The notes beneath the pieces were generated by a model that was not told the DNA's origin, made no database searches, and worked only from the letters and a program-made list of their open reading frames with translations. DNA of 64,000 bases from Laetiporus sulphureus 93-53 (Eukaryota > Basidiomycota > Agaricomycetes > Polyporales > Laetiporaceae): contig NW_024468523.1 in the NCBI RefSeq assembly GCF_001632365.1, forward strand, positions 583,784 to 647,783, in the 5' to 3' direction. Positions 1 through 12,757 of the stretch are shown piece after piece. The translations under genes and the position numbers were made by a program. How positions within the stretch are numbered: position 1 is the first letter of the stretch; each line of letters opens with the position of its first letter.

Positions 1-3000
1 CTCTGACTGAGGCCTAGCATGCGCTCCGGGAGATGGGATCTGGCGCGGACCTTCTGGAACAGGCAGTTGACGTCCGAATTCACTCGGTATAAAGCGACGT
101 GGCTGAGGACTGAGGAACTCCTCTGAAAAGCGCCGCCAACAAAGATCAGATCCAAACCCGAACATATGTATTTGAGTAATAACTACTCACCTTGATGACC
201 TTGTCCGGGCAACTGCGGCAGCTCTCGCGGAGCCCGTCGGTTTGGAGGATAAGGTCCTGCATTGGCGTCTCCCATCGATCGTGCAGGAGAAACTCCTCTG
301 TTCTGCAAATTCGTCGTGCTACCAGAGTTGCTCGGCGCGGCGGACCCGCGCGCTGACTGCTGACCGGAGCTGCCTACCGCTCTCTGCGGCGGTTCATCGT
401 CCGAATCAGCATCGTCATCTTCCTCCTCCTCCTCCTCCTCCTCTTCCTCCTCGCTGCTCTCTGCCCAAGCTCCGCGGTTCGCGACTTTGCTCCTGCCATT
501 CGCCCTCCCTGGACGGCTGACTGCAGCCTGGTGCGCTTGCACCTTGGCCTTCCGCTCTTCGGCCTGCTTTGTCGGTGCGAACGATGACCTGAACGCGCGT
601 CGAGATGACGTGGAATGTGATGGGCTGGCAGCAGGCTCGTTGACATGAGGGACTGCTGATGGTTCAGATGATGACGAGGGGGGTGAGGGCGACCTCTGCT
701 TCGTGGTTGCCGTGTCTGCGTGTTCATCCTGTTCCAGAAACGTCAACGCTGCCAAGGCGTCGGCATCGGGATCATCCATGTGTGGCGAGGTGTGCGCCTT
801 ATCCTGCGGGTGTCCGTCGCCGACCTCCTCGAGCATGGCGTCCTCGTCGTTGCGTTCCTGGAAGGTGCGGGTGGGAGCGAATGCGTGAGGGACAGCCGCC
901 TTGCTGCTGCTGGTCGGTGCACGTGCGCCAGACGGCTTGCGTCCCGTCATCGATCTAGATGCAGCCGCGGGGAATGCCGAGTGCGACTCGGTTGTGGCAG
1001 AATAATTCGACCGCGACGACGCGACTGAGATATCCGTGTCGCGTCGCGCAGGTGGCGGTCTCAGCGCGTCGGAAGTCGCAGGCCGCGGCGGACTCGCGTA
1101 CCTAGGCGGAGGGTTGGCCATCAAACGTGGAGGCGGCGTATAGGGGTGGTCATCGTCAGCAGATTCTTCGTCATCATCTTCCTCTGTCTTGCTAGGCAGA
1201 GGGGGAAGGCGTTGGTGTAGAGATGGGTCCGATCGTAACTCCTGCTTCATATGGTGTTGCATATAGTACAGCGCCCCAGCTGCTTCAGAATAGTCCTCGG
1301 AGTCGGAAAGGGGTGGCGCAGGAGCGGGTGGAGGAGTCGGCTTAAAAGCCGGGGTGGGCATAGCACTAATACTGCCCTGACTCGCTGGCCTTGGCGATTT
1401 GGGAAGCGCCTTCGATTGAAAGGAAGGAGCTGCGGAGGAGGGAGTGGTCTGCGTAGTTGATGGAGCGGTGGGTGAAGTCGGACGCGAAGAAGTGATGCTG
1501 ACAGACGCCGACGGTTTCGGTACATGCGTGGGAGACGAGACCGTTTGAGGAGAGGTCGTGCGCCGACTCGCAATTGAGTACGAATCAGTCTTTGAGGACA
1601 CGGGAGGTGCCACAGCAGGCGTCTGCGGTACTGTCGTATAGTTCGCAGACGACTTCGACGCAGGTTTAAACAGCTCCGGACGATCAAGTCGCGACTCTGG
1701 TAGAGGCTTGGTATTTCCTTCTCGGACTGGTTCCTCGCTTTTGAGATTGCGTATATCACTCTCGGGCGGAAGAGTTGCAGACACTGGACTGGCCATTAGG
1801 TCCTGCCCTAGGACTGATTTAGCTTCCTCCACAGCCTCGAGAGGTTTCGGCGAAGACCCTTGCTGGGTCGGCGGTCGCGTCAGAGGAGTCTCGTTAGACA
1901 ATGACCGGTGGATATCGAGAGGTACACTACGCTCCGTGATAGGCGTCAGTAATCGTTTATCCGGCAATACAGGAGGTTTTGACTCAGAATGCAATGAATG
2001 GAAAACTAGCGGCGGAAGTTGCAAGGAAAGCTTTGCTTGCGGCTTGATATCTTCCCGTTCCTTCTTTCCCGGAGGTTCACCCTCGTCATGATTCAAGTCG
2101 TCCGAGACTACATGAGGTAAAGGCGGCAGAACCGGCGGGCGATCCTGGGTCGGTGAAATCGTGCTTGTAGAGACCCCTTGCATTCGATCTTCTATAATAT
2201 TCCGCAATCGGGAGCGAATGAACGAAGTCCGATCATCGCGAACGTCCAGCGTCTCCGCGAGTTCACGGTCCAGGAACAACATCTTCAGGAGTGTCATTAT
2301 CGACCATGCAGAGGAAGATCAGTAATGGAACGTACGTCTCTCTGCGGTCCTATAGGGTAAGCGAACATCATGCTTCGAGGATCTCGAGGATCCCAGCTGT
2401 ACATCTGAGGACGTCCGTACAGCTCAAATGCGTCATGTATCGCTGTCGGGTCACAAATGAGCCGCGAGTGTTTACACATATAGGGTGTTCTCATTATTCA
2501 CCGATGAGCCACTTCAGCATCTCGGATGTTTGAATGTTCGCGCCCTCAAGGTCGGGCAGGATCATGATCCAGCACTCCCTCAACTTCATAGACCCGGCCA
2601 CTTCTTCGTCTCCGAGCAAGCCCTCGAGCTTCATCAGCGTGCTGCGGCTGATAAGCTCTGGGCGTTCTGGATAGACGGCAAACGCCTGCGTGACCTCACG
2701 CATGGTGAGAATAGGCTTCTTTTTGTCCTTGTGCTTCGGCGACAGGAACATCTGCAGCATCGGTTTGTTAGGCGCTGCAGATCGCTGAGGGCTGCGCTCG
2801 CGTGAGAATAGGTTGGACATTCTCTTTCTGCGCGTAGTGCTCGGTGATGCTGACCGCTGGTTCTGACTGATAGCGAAGTCCGAATCATCATGGTGCCCAC
2901 CTGCAGTCACTATCATCCACATCCGCTTCCAGTCGACCTGTCCGGCGATGCGTATTCTCACCCATCCTTCCATTTTGCCGTGATGCAGTGTTGATGGCGC

Positions 3001-4136
3001 GTCTCTGCCTGCAATATCTCGATATATAGGTGAAGTGATTATGAAGAAGCATTATGGCTCACCGTCATGAAGAGTGATTCTGATGAGGTGAGCGGTGTAT
3101 ATCTCCTCCAATCTCGACTTCTCCCATGCGGACAATCGCAAGGCAGCGACCCAAGATGCTTGAGCTGCTTGCGTAGGGCAAGAAAAGAGAATCATATTTG
3201 ATCCTGCAGTGTTGAGCGTCAGTACATTGGTGTACTTCTGTGGCTCTAAGTTGTCTCCGGTCGCAGGAAGGGTTACGGAGCCAAGAGCATTAACGAACTT
3301 GAGCCGTCATGGGGAGAGATCGGATGTGCATTAGACAGAACACCCATTTCTTCTAGATACATGTTACTCACAGCATCTGTGATGTTGATGTAAGTAGGGG
3401 GAACCTGTTTACCGTGCTTGCTCGCCTCATCGATCGCCTGCATGTCCCACACGCTCAACGTTGTTCCTCCAAGCTGTCCCCATACGTGTCGCCAGCCTTC
3501 ATCCCTAGCTGGCCGCTGGCCATCCGGCTGTCTTTGGATGTGTTTCACAAGCGGGCCAGAGAAGTATATCTTGTGGGCGTGGGCGAGAGTCAACTGCACA
3601 ATCGAGCGGATCTCGGGATGCAGAGGGGGCGCGGGTGCGGCGGAAGACGATGACGAGAAGCGACTGAGAGTAGGATTAGGATTCGCTGCGGAAGGGGAGG
3701 CGGGAGCATTGTCCATTGGAGGAGGGCCTATCTCTGGCCGCCTGGGACCAAGCGAGCCTTGACTTTGAGTAGCAAAACCATTGCGCTTCTGCTGAGATTC
3801 TGCTGAAATATGTGGTTGTTCTGCAGCAGTAGAACTCGAGGAGGGCGGCATTTGGTCGCTGGATGTTCTCGACTTGAACAAAGAGAATGCGGACAACCCA
3901 CGAGAATGCCCGCTAGCTTGTCCGCTCGGTGGGCCCGAGCTGCTCTTCCTGCCTCCATTCGGACGTGCTTCCTGTTGAGGATGCTGTTCTTCAGGTGGAG
4001 AAGATGCGAGGATTTCATGGCTGCCGCGGCGTTGCTGCTCCTTCTTCCATTGCTGAAGCTGTGCCGGCGAGATGAAGCCTTGATTGCGGCTATCCCACCG
4101 GGGACTGGTACTGCCGCTCTTGGAGACTGAAGTCAT
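1..4136 (-). CDS. CAF120: CAF120/SKG3-like PH-domain protein (3' end beyond window)
   Basis: Fungal PH-domain protein of the CAF120/SKG3 family; the yeast members associate with the CCR4-NOT complex or with polarity and wall regulation, and the role here is inferred from family. Exons read complement(<1..122, 191..2282, 2336..2442, 2502..3008, 3063..3297, 3372..4136), 1276 codons so far and in frame across all five introns. A low-complexity N-terminus is followed by a PH domain (about residues 195-340; landmarks KIYFSGPL, TYINITDA, GSVTLPATG, KYTNVLTLNTAGSN). Then come the family's second conserved block (VRIRIAGQVDWKRMWM) and the signature blocks YSWDPRDPRSMMFAYPIGP and LFLDRELAETLD (about residues 500-552). 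The remainder is Pro/Ser-rich and disordered, with a Glu/Asp run near residue 1150 encoded by a CTC/CTT microsatellite at 418-450. The start is the first ATG before the conserved region. The stop lies off the left edge. Confidence 0.88.
418..450. repeat. Trinucleotide tract encoding an acidic run
   Basis: A run of cct/ctt triplets; on the minus strand it encodes consecutive Glu then Asp codons in the disordered tail of the CAF120-like protein. Such tracts are prone to length change. Confidence 0.8.
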
Positions 4137-4533
4137 CTACAGCGAGGTCGTAATAGAGTGTGGCGGCGAAGAGGCATGCAATGATGGCGACGTGGTGGGA
4201 GTCAGAAGGAGGACCAAGCTGAAGCTCTTAGTAGTCGTGTTGTGCACGTTCTAGCTCAGGTTGTCATGAAAAGCTATATCTCCCCTGTATACCAACGTCA
4301 TAGATTGATGGACATGTAGATTGCAATATTTTCGCTTGGGTTTTCCCTTCTTCCTGTCGCGCTTAGGGTCACGGCTAGATCTCTTTTCGTACTATTACAA
4401 GCGCGGCGCTGTCGGACGCAACTATATCGAAAACACAAACGTCGGCGGCATCGTTGGCTATAGTATCATCAGGCCCTCGATCTTCTCAAAATGCCAACAA
4501 ATAGAAAAGGTGATGATGTGCGATACGCGTGCT
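4137..4533. other. Intergenic: upstream of CAF120-like gene, downstream of reductase gene
   Basis: About 400 bp between two minus-strand genes. It should hold the promoter of the CAF120-like gene and the 3' UTR of the reductase. No other gene is visible. Confidence 0.6.
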
Positions 4534-6002
4534 TTAGAGCTTGGCTTTCACTGTATCGCCTCCGACCTTGACAACCCTGCAGATCATGATATCAAGTTGA
4601 CAGATTGCATCGTCCGGTCCCGAGAGGGGACTCACAGTTTCCCTGTATTACCACCCGTGAAGAGCATGTTCAAAGCCAGTGGCGCATTCTCTAGTCCTTC
4701 GACGACGTGGAACTTGCGTTTGAGGGTCCCGTCCTTCAGCATCGATCCCAAATACTGCAAAGCAGCTGGATAACGGTCGACATGGTCAAAGCTACTCGCA
4801 AGTCAGATCACGCCGACATCGGATCATGGGGAGGAACAAACACGATGAATCCTTCAACCTTTGCCCTTTGCGAAATGAGGTTGAGATACCCCTTCAATCC
4901 CTTTGGCCTCGCATCTGTTCCGCTGTTGAGCATACGCCACGCATCTGCAGTATGTGACCAGACTCACTGTAATCAGAGATAGCGCCTGCAACCTCTCGAA
5001 GTTAAGCATCTCATCGCATTCGTTCAACAACTCCGCACTTACCGCATAACACGATCCGGGCATTTGTGTTCATCCGTGTCAGAGCAAAGTCCAGGATCTC
5101 ACCGCCGACGTTGTCGAAGAATATATCGAAGTAGCCGACAGATTTCTTGAAGTCTTCGTGGAAGGACGGGCTCTTGTAATTCAATGCCTTGTCGACGCCG
5201 AGTTCCTGCTCGAGCCATGCGCATTTCTCCGGTGTTCCTGCGATCGCGTAGACCTTGGCTCCCTTCTGCTTGCCAATTTGACAGACGATGGAGCCCGTCG
5301 CGCCTGCTGCACCGGACACAAGCAGCTTCTCACCTGGCTGCAACTTGCCTACGTCCAGAAGGCCCTGTGCTATCTTAGGTCATTGTGTCAATCATAAATC
5401 ATGGCAGACATACAACGAATGCTGTTAAGCCTAGAGGAGTTGTTGAATAATGAACAATCACTTCCATTGAATGAGTCTGTTATACACACCTGTCATGCTG
5501 AGAGCACCTAGGAAGTCGAGATATTCTGCGCCGTCAGGAATCCTACGGAATTGTCACCAATTCGCTCAGCTAAGGTTTCTTTTCACACTACTCACACTAC
5601 TTTCTGGAGATCCTTCACGTCCAGAACAGCATATTCGCGCCACCCTTTGACTGGATTTCAGCATTCGGGGAGTGAACGATTGAGGAAACATCTCTCACCT
5701 ACTGTTCCACTGATGCGATCTCCTGGCTTGAAAGGGCTGCCCTCGCCCGCTTCAACTACCGTTCCCAGCCCGAATGCCTTCATAACGGCCCCGATCTGCA
5801 CCGGCTCCACATAGCTCCTCGTGTTGTTCAGCCAGCCGCGCATGGCGGGGTCGAGCGAGACATAGTCCACTCCGATGAGCACCTGCCCACGGCCTGGCTT
5901 CAAGTCGAAAGGCACATCCTCGGTGCGAAACGTCGAGGCAATGATAGCTGCCTTGGGCCGCTTTGCGAGCACGATGCGCTTATAATGGGAGGGGGCCATC
6001 AT
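4534..6002 (-). CDS. MDR-superfamily NAD(P)H-dependent reductase (alkenal/leukotriene B4 dehydrogenase type)
   Basis: A zinc-free medium-chain dehydrogenase/reductase of the alkenal/one reductase, prostaglandin reductase and CurA group, which reduce activated C=C bonds with NADPH; the substrate is unknown. Nine exons: complement(4534..4576, 4636..4791, 4842..4944, 4968..4985, 5043..5364, 5417..5430, 5490..5542, 5596..5650, 5699..6002), sum 1068 nt, 355 aa. Landmarks are the N-terminal SLDPAMRGWLN block, the nucleotide-binding loop SGAAGATGSIVCQIGK near residue 160, IFFDNVGGEILD, and NARIVLCGAISDY. The C-terminus is FDHVDRYP...LKRKFHVVEGLENAPLAL. Two exons are tiny (14 and 18 nt). The start is the first of two adjacent ATGs; an upstream in-frame GTG gives an artificially longer ORF. 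Catalytic zinc ligands are absent, as expected for this subgroup. Confidence 0.9.
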
Positions 6003-6509
6003 CAAGTTGTCCACGCAAGCCCGAACACTTGCGTGCGACGGTTACCCCGAATACTTGTAAGAGTGACCGAATCACCTGCCCCACATGCGCTTATAGTACG
6101 TAACTTATACGTACGGGGGACAGATACCACCGACTCACAGCGCTCATGATCACCTTCCCCGGAAGTCGAATCGCGCAATTGCAATTGATGTAAATGGTAC
6201 GTATGGAGTCTCAAAGAATTTAAATATACCGATTCAGTCAAAATGCAATACAGTAGATATCTCACAGAGTACATCCAGCGCGACAACGCTGCATCAGACC
6301 TGCTGGCAATCGCACGAATCCGGAGCTTTCGGAAAATTGAAGCCAGCAGCTGCACAGCGCTGACAACAAGAAAACCTGGCTGCTCTCAACGATTAAGTAG
6401 CACCCATTAATGACAGACGACGTAGAATTCGGCCAGACCCAGCGTCACCGAACATGAAGACCGTGACAACGCGTTTCGATAGGATATGGTATAGGGGTAT
6501 AGGGCCCGC
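6003..6509. other. Intergenic, no gene seen
   Basis: About 500 bp between two minus-strand genes. Open frames here are short and show no splice-consistent conserved protein. It should contain the reductase promoter and the 3' UTR of the GPI-protein gene. Confidence 0.6.
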
Positions 6510-7675
6510 TCAGAGAGCAAGCGCAAGGGCAGCCACCGCGCTGAGGATCATGATCGGCGTGTTCAGCTGGTGAATGGAGAATCCAGCTGAAGTCGGGTCA
6601 TCGCCCGTGTTGGCAGCGCCAACGGTCTGGGCGGCAGAACCGGTCTCCTCGGGAGCCACGTTCGCAACGGCGCCCGTGGAAGAGGAACCGGATGAAGAGA
6701 TATGTCTGTTACGAATGAGGTTAATGCGGCGACAACAACATTAATAGAAGTTGAAACTCACGTTGCAGCGGCCGCCTGAGCTGACGATCCGACGCCGGAT
6801 GCTGAGGCAGAAGCCGACGACAAACATGAGCTGTCGCCGCTTAGAACAGAAATCTGCAATGGATATGGTGAGCGGGGTTGAGGGTTTAATCACAGTGCCG
6901 GAAGTCTCAAGTTCTAGTCGCGGAGAACTGAAACCAACTCCACATAATCCGCGTAAGCAGTAGCGACGGCTCTCACATGGCCACGGGCAGCCATGCTTCC
7001 GCGTCGCGAGGCAGACATGAGGGTGAGGCAGCGGCAGCTTCGTGACAAAACTTAGATGTCAATAGCTACCGATGTGCGTGCACTCTCAGACGAGTCGGCG
7101 TCACTCTCCAACTATGAGGCGTCTATACTCGGGGTCTGTCGACCAGCGCAATTGTGAGCTCGTCTCATGCTTGAATGGGGAGCCAAAGTCTGAGCAATCC
7201 CGCGAGCAGTCGGTTTTGCCCGGTGACAGAACAGTGAGACTACCGGCGCGGATGGGATGACTCACCGAGCCACTCCACGCTTCATCACCGGAAGCGTCCA
7301 TGACAGAAAGCATTACATCCTCGCCAGCAGCAAGGGCGACCTTCCACGACGTGGATGTGCCATAAAAGTCGCCGAGGTCGGCCCTGTGGCGTAACAACTC
7401 TTAGCAGACGGTGAGAGCGCCGACGACTGAAACACGCACACTTCATCACCGCAAGGATCATTCGCGGGCACAACAATCAAGCTATATGGCGCGGCACCGG
7501 TATTAGACCAGGAAATGTTGGCGGGTTGACACTGGAAGGCGGGTAAGTCCGTGGCCAGCGTGGCTCATGGATGCCGGCGCACCTCGGTGAATGTCGGGGT
7601 GTTGATCGCAAAGTCTGCACGAGCCCCGCGAATCGCAAGCGACAAAAGAGCGGCAGAAACGAGTGTGGTGAACAT
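6510..7675 (-). CDS. GPI-anchored Ser/Thr-rich Kre9/Knh1-type extracellular protein
   Basis: A small cell-surface protein of the Kre9/KNH family, common in basidiomycetes and linked to wall glucan assembly; the exact role is unknown. Exons complement(6510..6705, 6762..6853, 7266..7397, 7442..7531, 7583..7675) sum to 603 nt, 200 aa. Residues 1-20 form a signal peptide (hydrophobic core, cleavage expected after ARA). The mature domain opens DFAINTPTFTECQPANISW, then has NDPCGDE, a DLGDFYGTSTSWKV block, LAAGEDVMLSVMDASGDEAWSGS, and a conserved SSC. A Ser/Ala-rich linker leads to a C-terminal hydrophobic tail (about the last 16 residues, ending LALAL), which fits a GPI-attachment signal. One intron (6854-7265, 412 nt) is far longer than the others in this window, so an extra or alternative exon there cannot be excluded. 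Confidence 0.82.
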
Positions 7676-8116
7676 GGTAATGAACGGACGTTGCGAAGGG
7701 AGGGGAACAGGGACGTCTGATGCTGGACGCTATAAGAGAGAGAGATCTGCGAGGGAAAGAATGTTGGGCGGCAACGAGCCATATTATTCTCCAGCCCAAA
7801 CACGACTAAACACAGCCCATACGCTTGGCCCGGCTCAGCTTGTCCGCACAACATGCAACCGAACTCACGCCTCGACTCACGAAGGCAACCGACTGATTTG
7901 TTTCTTTGGTGCTCAGAAACGGACATTGACGCGAGCTGAGATAAAGTACAATAACTCATACAGAGGCAGCAGCATTCTATAACCGTGATGGCATACGTTT
8001 GCCCGTGAAGGTCGCGAGCATCGTCCGCTTGGTGATCCTGCCCAGCCAAGATTAGAAGGCGAAGGCAACGATTGTTAGCTACCGCGGATGTCCCGACGCC
8101 GGAGATGGAACTAGAC
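7676..8116. other. Intergenic, no gene seen
   Basis: About 440 bp holding the promoter of the GPI-protein gene and the 3' end of the citrate synthase transcript. A long open frame runs through here (7477-8127, minus), but it is made of other-frame and intron sequence and matches nothing. Confidence 0.55.
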
Positions 8117-10576
8117 TCACCCTCCATGCTCGACGACCGACGGTGTCTGACCGGGTCCCTTCACGACAACACGCTCGTCGACAGGCACAAAGTCCCGCTG
8201 TCCTGGACCTGCGTAGACCTGCACCCGCCGGGTACAGTACCTTCCTAAGCGAGAGCGTACTTCTAGCATGGCGGATACGTACCTGCCGAGGGCGCCAAAT
8301 CTTCACGCCGCCGTCCTGCAACATCATTTGCCGCCAATGGGCTAGCCATCCGACGACGCGTGGTACAACGAACAGAACGGGGAAGAAGTCCATCGGGAAT
8401 CCTGTTGGGCGGAGACAAAAATGTCAGTTGCAACAATCACCTCATCGCCTAGGAGACGTAGTCATACCCATTGCACGGTAAATCAAACCGCTGCCCGCCA
8501 CAGATCATCAGTCGCAGAATCACCCGGCAGCTGACCTACTTACCTCCTGCAAAGGCAGTTGTTCAGCATGACTCGAGGCCGACTATCAGCGAATAACGCA
8601 CCAGAAGTCCACGTTAGGCGCGAGCTTCCTGGAAATGAAGTATTCATCTTTCATTGCTGCATCGTGCAGCGCCATAGCCGTCACGAGTAGCTCATCTTTG
8701 CCAGTGCTGTACTATTGCATGAGCTATAATCACGGAATAAACATGCCAATTTGACGAACACTTTGAAGACCTCATCTGCTGTCTTGCGGACGATGAACGA
8801 GCGAGGATCGGACTACACCAAAAATAGCCATATGAGCATCGTGCGGAGTTATTGCGGCATGGAGGCCTTGAGCTCACCGTCTTGTACACTCTGCGTTGCA
8901 GGACAAGCGTTAAGTCGTCTCAATTAGCATGCACTACAGGCTATGATGGAGACTTACCGGTGACCGAAGCCTGAGAGCGTCTTCTCACGGCGCTTAACGG
9001 CCTCAATGAACGCAGGCACATTCTCTGGGCTGTGCGACGGCATGTTTGCATACGACGTCAGTGAGGATGGATGGTCACTCACCTCCCAATGGATATCAAC
9101 ATGCGAATGACGGCCTCGTTCGCACCACCTGGCAATAACTCATCAGTCATCAAAATACCGCTCGTGCGTTGAACGAACCATGTAATGGGCCACTGCGCGC
9201 CCAAATATCAGTAAATCCGATCAATTGATCCACGCCAGGAACTCACTAGAGCGATGCACAACCCGCGCTGCGCAAGAAAAGGGTGAGATCTTTAGATGAT
9301 CGGTCATTCATCACGCAAGCACGTACGCAATAGCAGAGTATGGGTCCACGAGTGAACTGGCTGTCTGCAGCACCGTCGTACACGAGGCGTTCAATTCATG
9401 ATCTGCGTGTATGAGGAACAGGACGTCCAGGGCCTTTTCGAGCACGGGATTGGGTACGTAGTTCTCTTCGCCTAGGTGGTCCATCTGGTATAGGAAGCTA
9501 CGACACGACAGACATGCTTCAGTTTGCGTTCGATGGCAGTGGTGTCTGGGGAGGTACGAACGATCCGGTGTAGCTGAGCCCTGCAGGAGGACTCACGAAA
9601 TCGCGGCCTTGTCGCACACGGTACGCCATGCTAGCGTCGCAGAAATGTCAGGAGTTGACGAAGTGAGATCTTACGAGTCACTTACGCAGCGAGAGTAGTC
9701 GCCTTTCCAATCAGCCTGTAGATCTGTCGGTCCATGACCGCCAACGATTCCTTATCTCCCCTAGTGTATAGGCGCTGTCCTGCGAGGCAATGAGCATGAA
9801 ACTCGAGCAACCCATTGGGACTTTCTTCTGACCTTGAAGTGAAGGGTTCGCTTCAGCATAGAAGGAGCCGAGCATTGCAAACGCGCTTGTGAGCATGCTC
9901 ATCGGGTGCGCGTCGTAGCTGTTGCATTCTTCAGTCACGAAAATTAAGAGACGCGTTCGGTCGCCCTTACCGGAATGAACGGAAGAATTGTTCAGAATCT
10001 GCATGTGTGGGGCCATGCCGCATGACCTCGCTCTGGAAGAATGCGAACTGCTCCTTTGTCGGAAGATTGCCGTAGATGAGGAGATATGCAGTTTCAAGGT
10101 GGTTGGAATGCAAAGCAAGCTGCTCGATGGGATATCCCCTGCAAACCGCGGCTCTCGTTTAGACCTGACTCATAAGTCCATCAAGGAGAATAAGCGGACC
10201 TGTAACGCAAAACTGCAGGACAAGTGTGGTGATGTCATTCGGCGGATTCGTTCTTTGAGGAAAGAGAAACTAACCTCCAGCTTCTCCATCAATGTACGTG
10301 ATCTGGCTACGGATGACAGCGGTATTCAAGAATCCCTTGTCCTCTATCCGCAGTCCTCTCTCGGTCTCGTTCTCCTCCCGCTCGTTGGCCTTTCTGGGCG
10401 CGGTGATCTTCTTGAAAGCAGTCGCAGGGGCGGCATTGTCCACAATCCTGCCGGCGCGTCTCACTCAAAGCATCATGAAGAATCCAGATGAAGACGTACG
10501 GGATACTGTACGTCTTTCCAGTGCGGTTGTCGCGGACGGTCAGGGTGTTCTCGCTCGTTGCAGGGAGTTTGCCCAT
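8117..10576 (-). CDS. Citrate synthase, GltA type, 19 exons
   Basis: Condenses acetyl-CoA and oxaloacetate to citrate. Nineteen exons (complement 8117..8218, 8283..8401, 8468..8490, 8544..8546, 8602..8711, 8762..8812, 8878..8890, 8958..9029, 9083..9128, 9179..9192, 9247..9267, 9327..9497, 9562..9630, 9686..9779, 9833..9918, 9971..10138, 10200..10212, 10275..10447, 10500..10576) give 1425 nt, 474 aa, in frame. Landmarks: [57 protein letters not shown] (257-271), GPLHGGANEA with catalytic-type His295, GFGHRVYKTSDPRS with Asp341, and [18 protein letters not shown]. The N-terminus has no obvious mitochondrial presequence and the C-terminus no SKL-type signal, so a cytosolic enzyme is possible. 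Exon 8544..8546 is 3 nt long; three others are 13-14 nt. Confidence 0.92.
8544..8546 (-). other. 3-nt micro-exon of citrate synthase
   Basis: GAG flanked by a 55-nt intron (8547-8601, gtgcgt..tttgcag) and a 53-nt intron (8491-8543, gtaagt..gggcag). It yields Trp-Ser in [11 protein letters not shown], matching the family's conserved [Y/W]SG. Skipping it stays in frame but gives Cys and loses the conserved Ser. Confidence 0.7.
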
Positions 10577-10900
10577 GGTGCAGTGTGAGAGAGAGCGGGG
10601 AGAGGATGCGGGGTTGCCACTAGGCTTACCCCGGACTGCGGGTACTTTATAGGCGACACACAACCCCACTCGCCCAATAATTCCGACGCAGACGATCGAC
10701 CGAGGATTTCGGAACAAGGGGTAGCTTTCACATCACATGCACCCGCCCCTCTCCGCGTGAGGGCTGTCCGCAAACCAGCGCGTCCCCATTTGGGTCTGCC
10801 ACAGCCTGCGATGCCTCGCCCATCGATCGTGAAATGACACAGAAAAACAAACATGGCATATGCATGAAGACAAAACAAGTATGGAGATACAGTACAGGAA
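10577..10900. other. Intergenic, no gene seen
   Basis: About 320 bp between citrate synthase and RPT2, both on the minus strand. It should hold the citrate synthase promoter and the RPT2 3' UTR. Confidence 0.6.
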
Positions 10901-12520
<1,620 letters not shown>

Positions 12521-12757
12521 GATGGCGAGATGCTAGACAGGTGTTACGAAGGTAGAATAGAGGAACTCGACGGTTAAGGCGAGGTGGTTAAGGTGGTTAA
12601 GGTGAGGTGCGCTGAGCTCAGCTCAATGCGAGACGCGACGCGTCAGTGTCCATAGTCGGCTACGTGGGAATTATCACGTGCGTGGCGTAGACGCTTGCTC
12701 GAAGAGCGCGTACTCCGGCCACGAACTCAACTCGGGAACTGCTCAGATCATACTGCT
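12521..12757. promoter_or_regulatory. Shared divergent promoter region RPT2 / YIP4
   Basis: Only 237 bp separates the two start codons, so both transcripts must start here. A ggttaaggtggttaaggt direct repeat lies at about 12583-12602. No motif is recognised with confidence. Confidence 0.5.

Noticed and set aside
183..185. Apparent stop codon ending the large minus-strand ORF
   Set aside because: It lies inside an intron (donor at 190, acceptor before 122); the frame continues to the left edge.
7477..8127. 216-codon minus-strand ORF
   Set aside because: It mixes the citrate synthase 3' region, intergenic DNA and the wrong frame of the GPI-protein exons; no domain.
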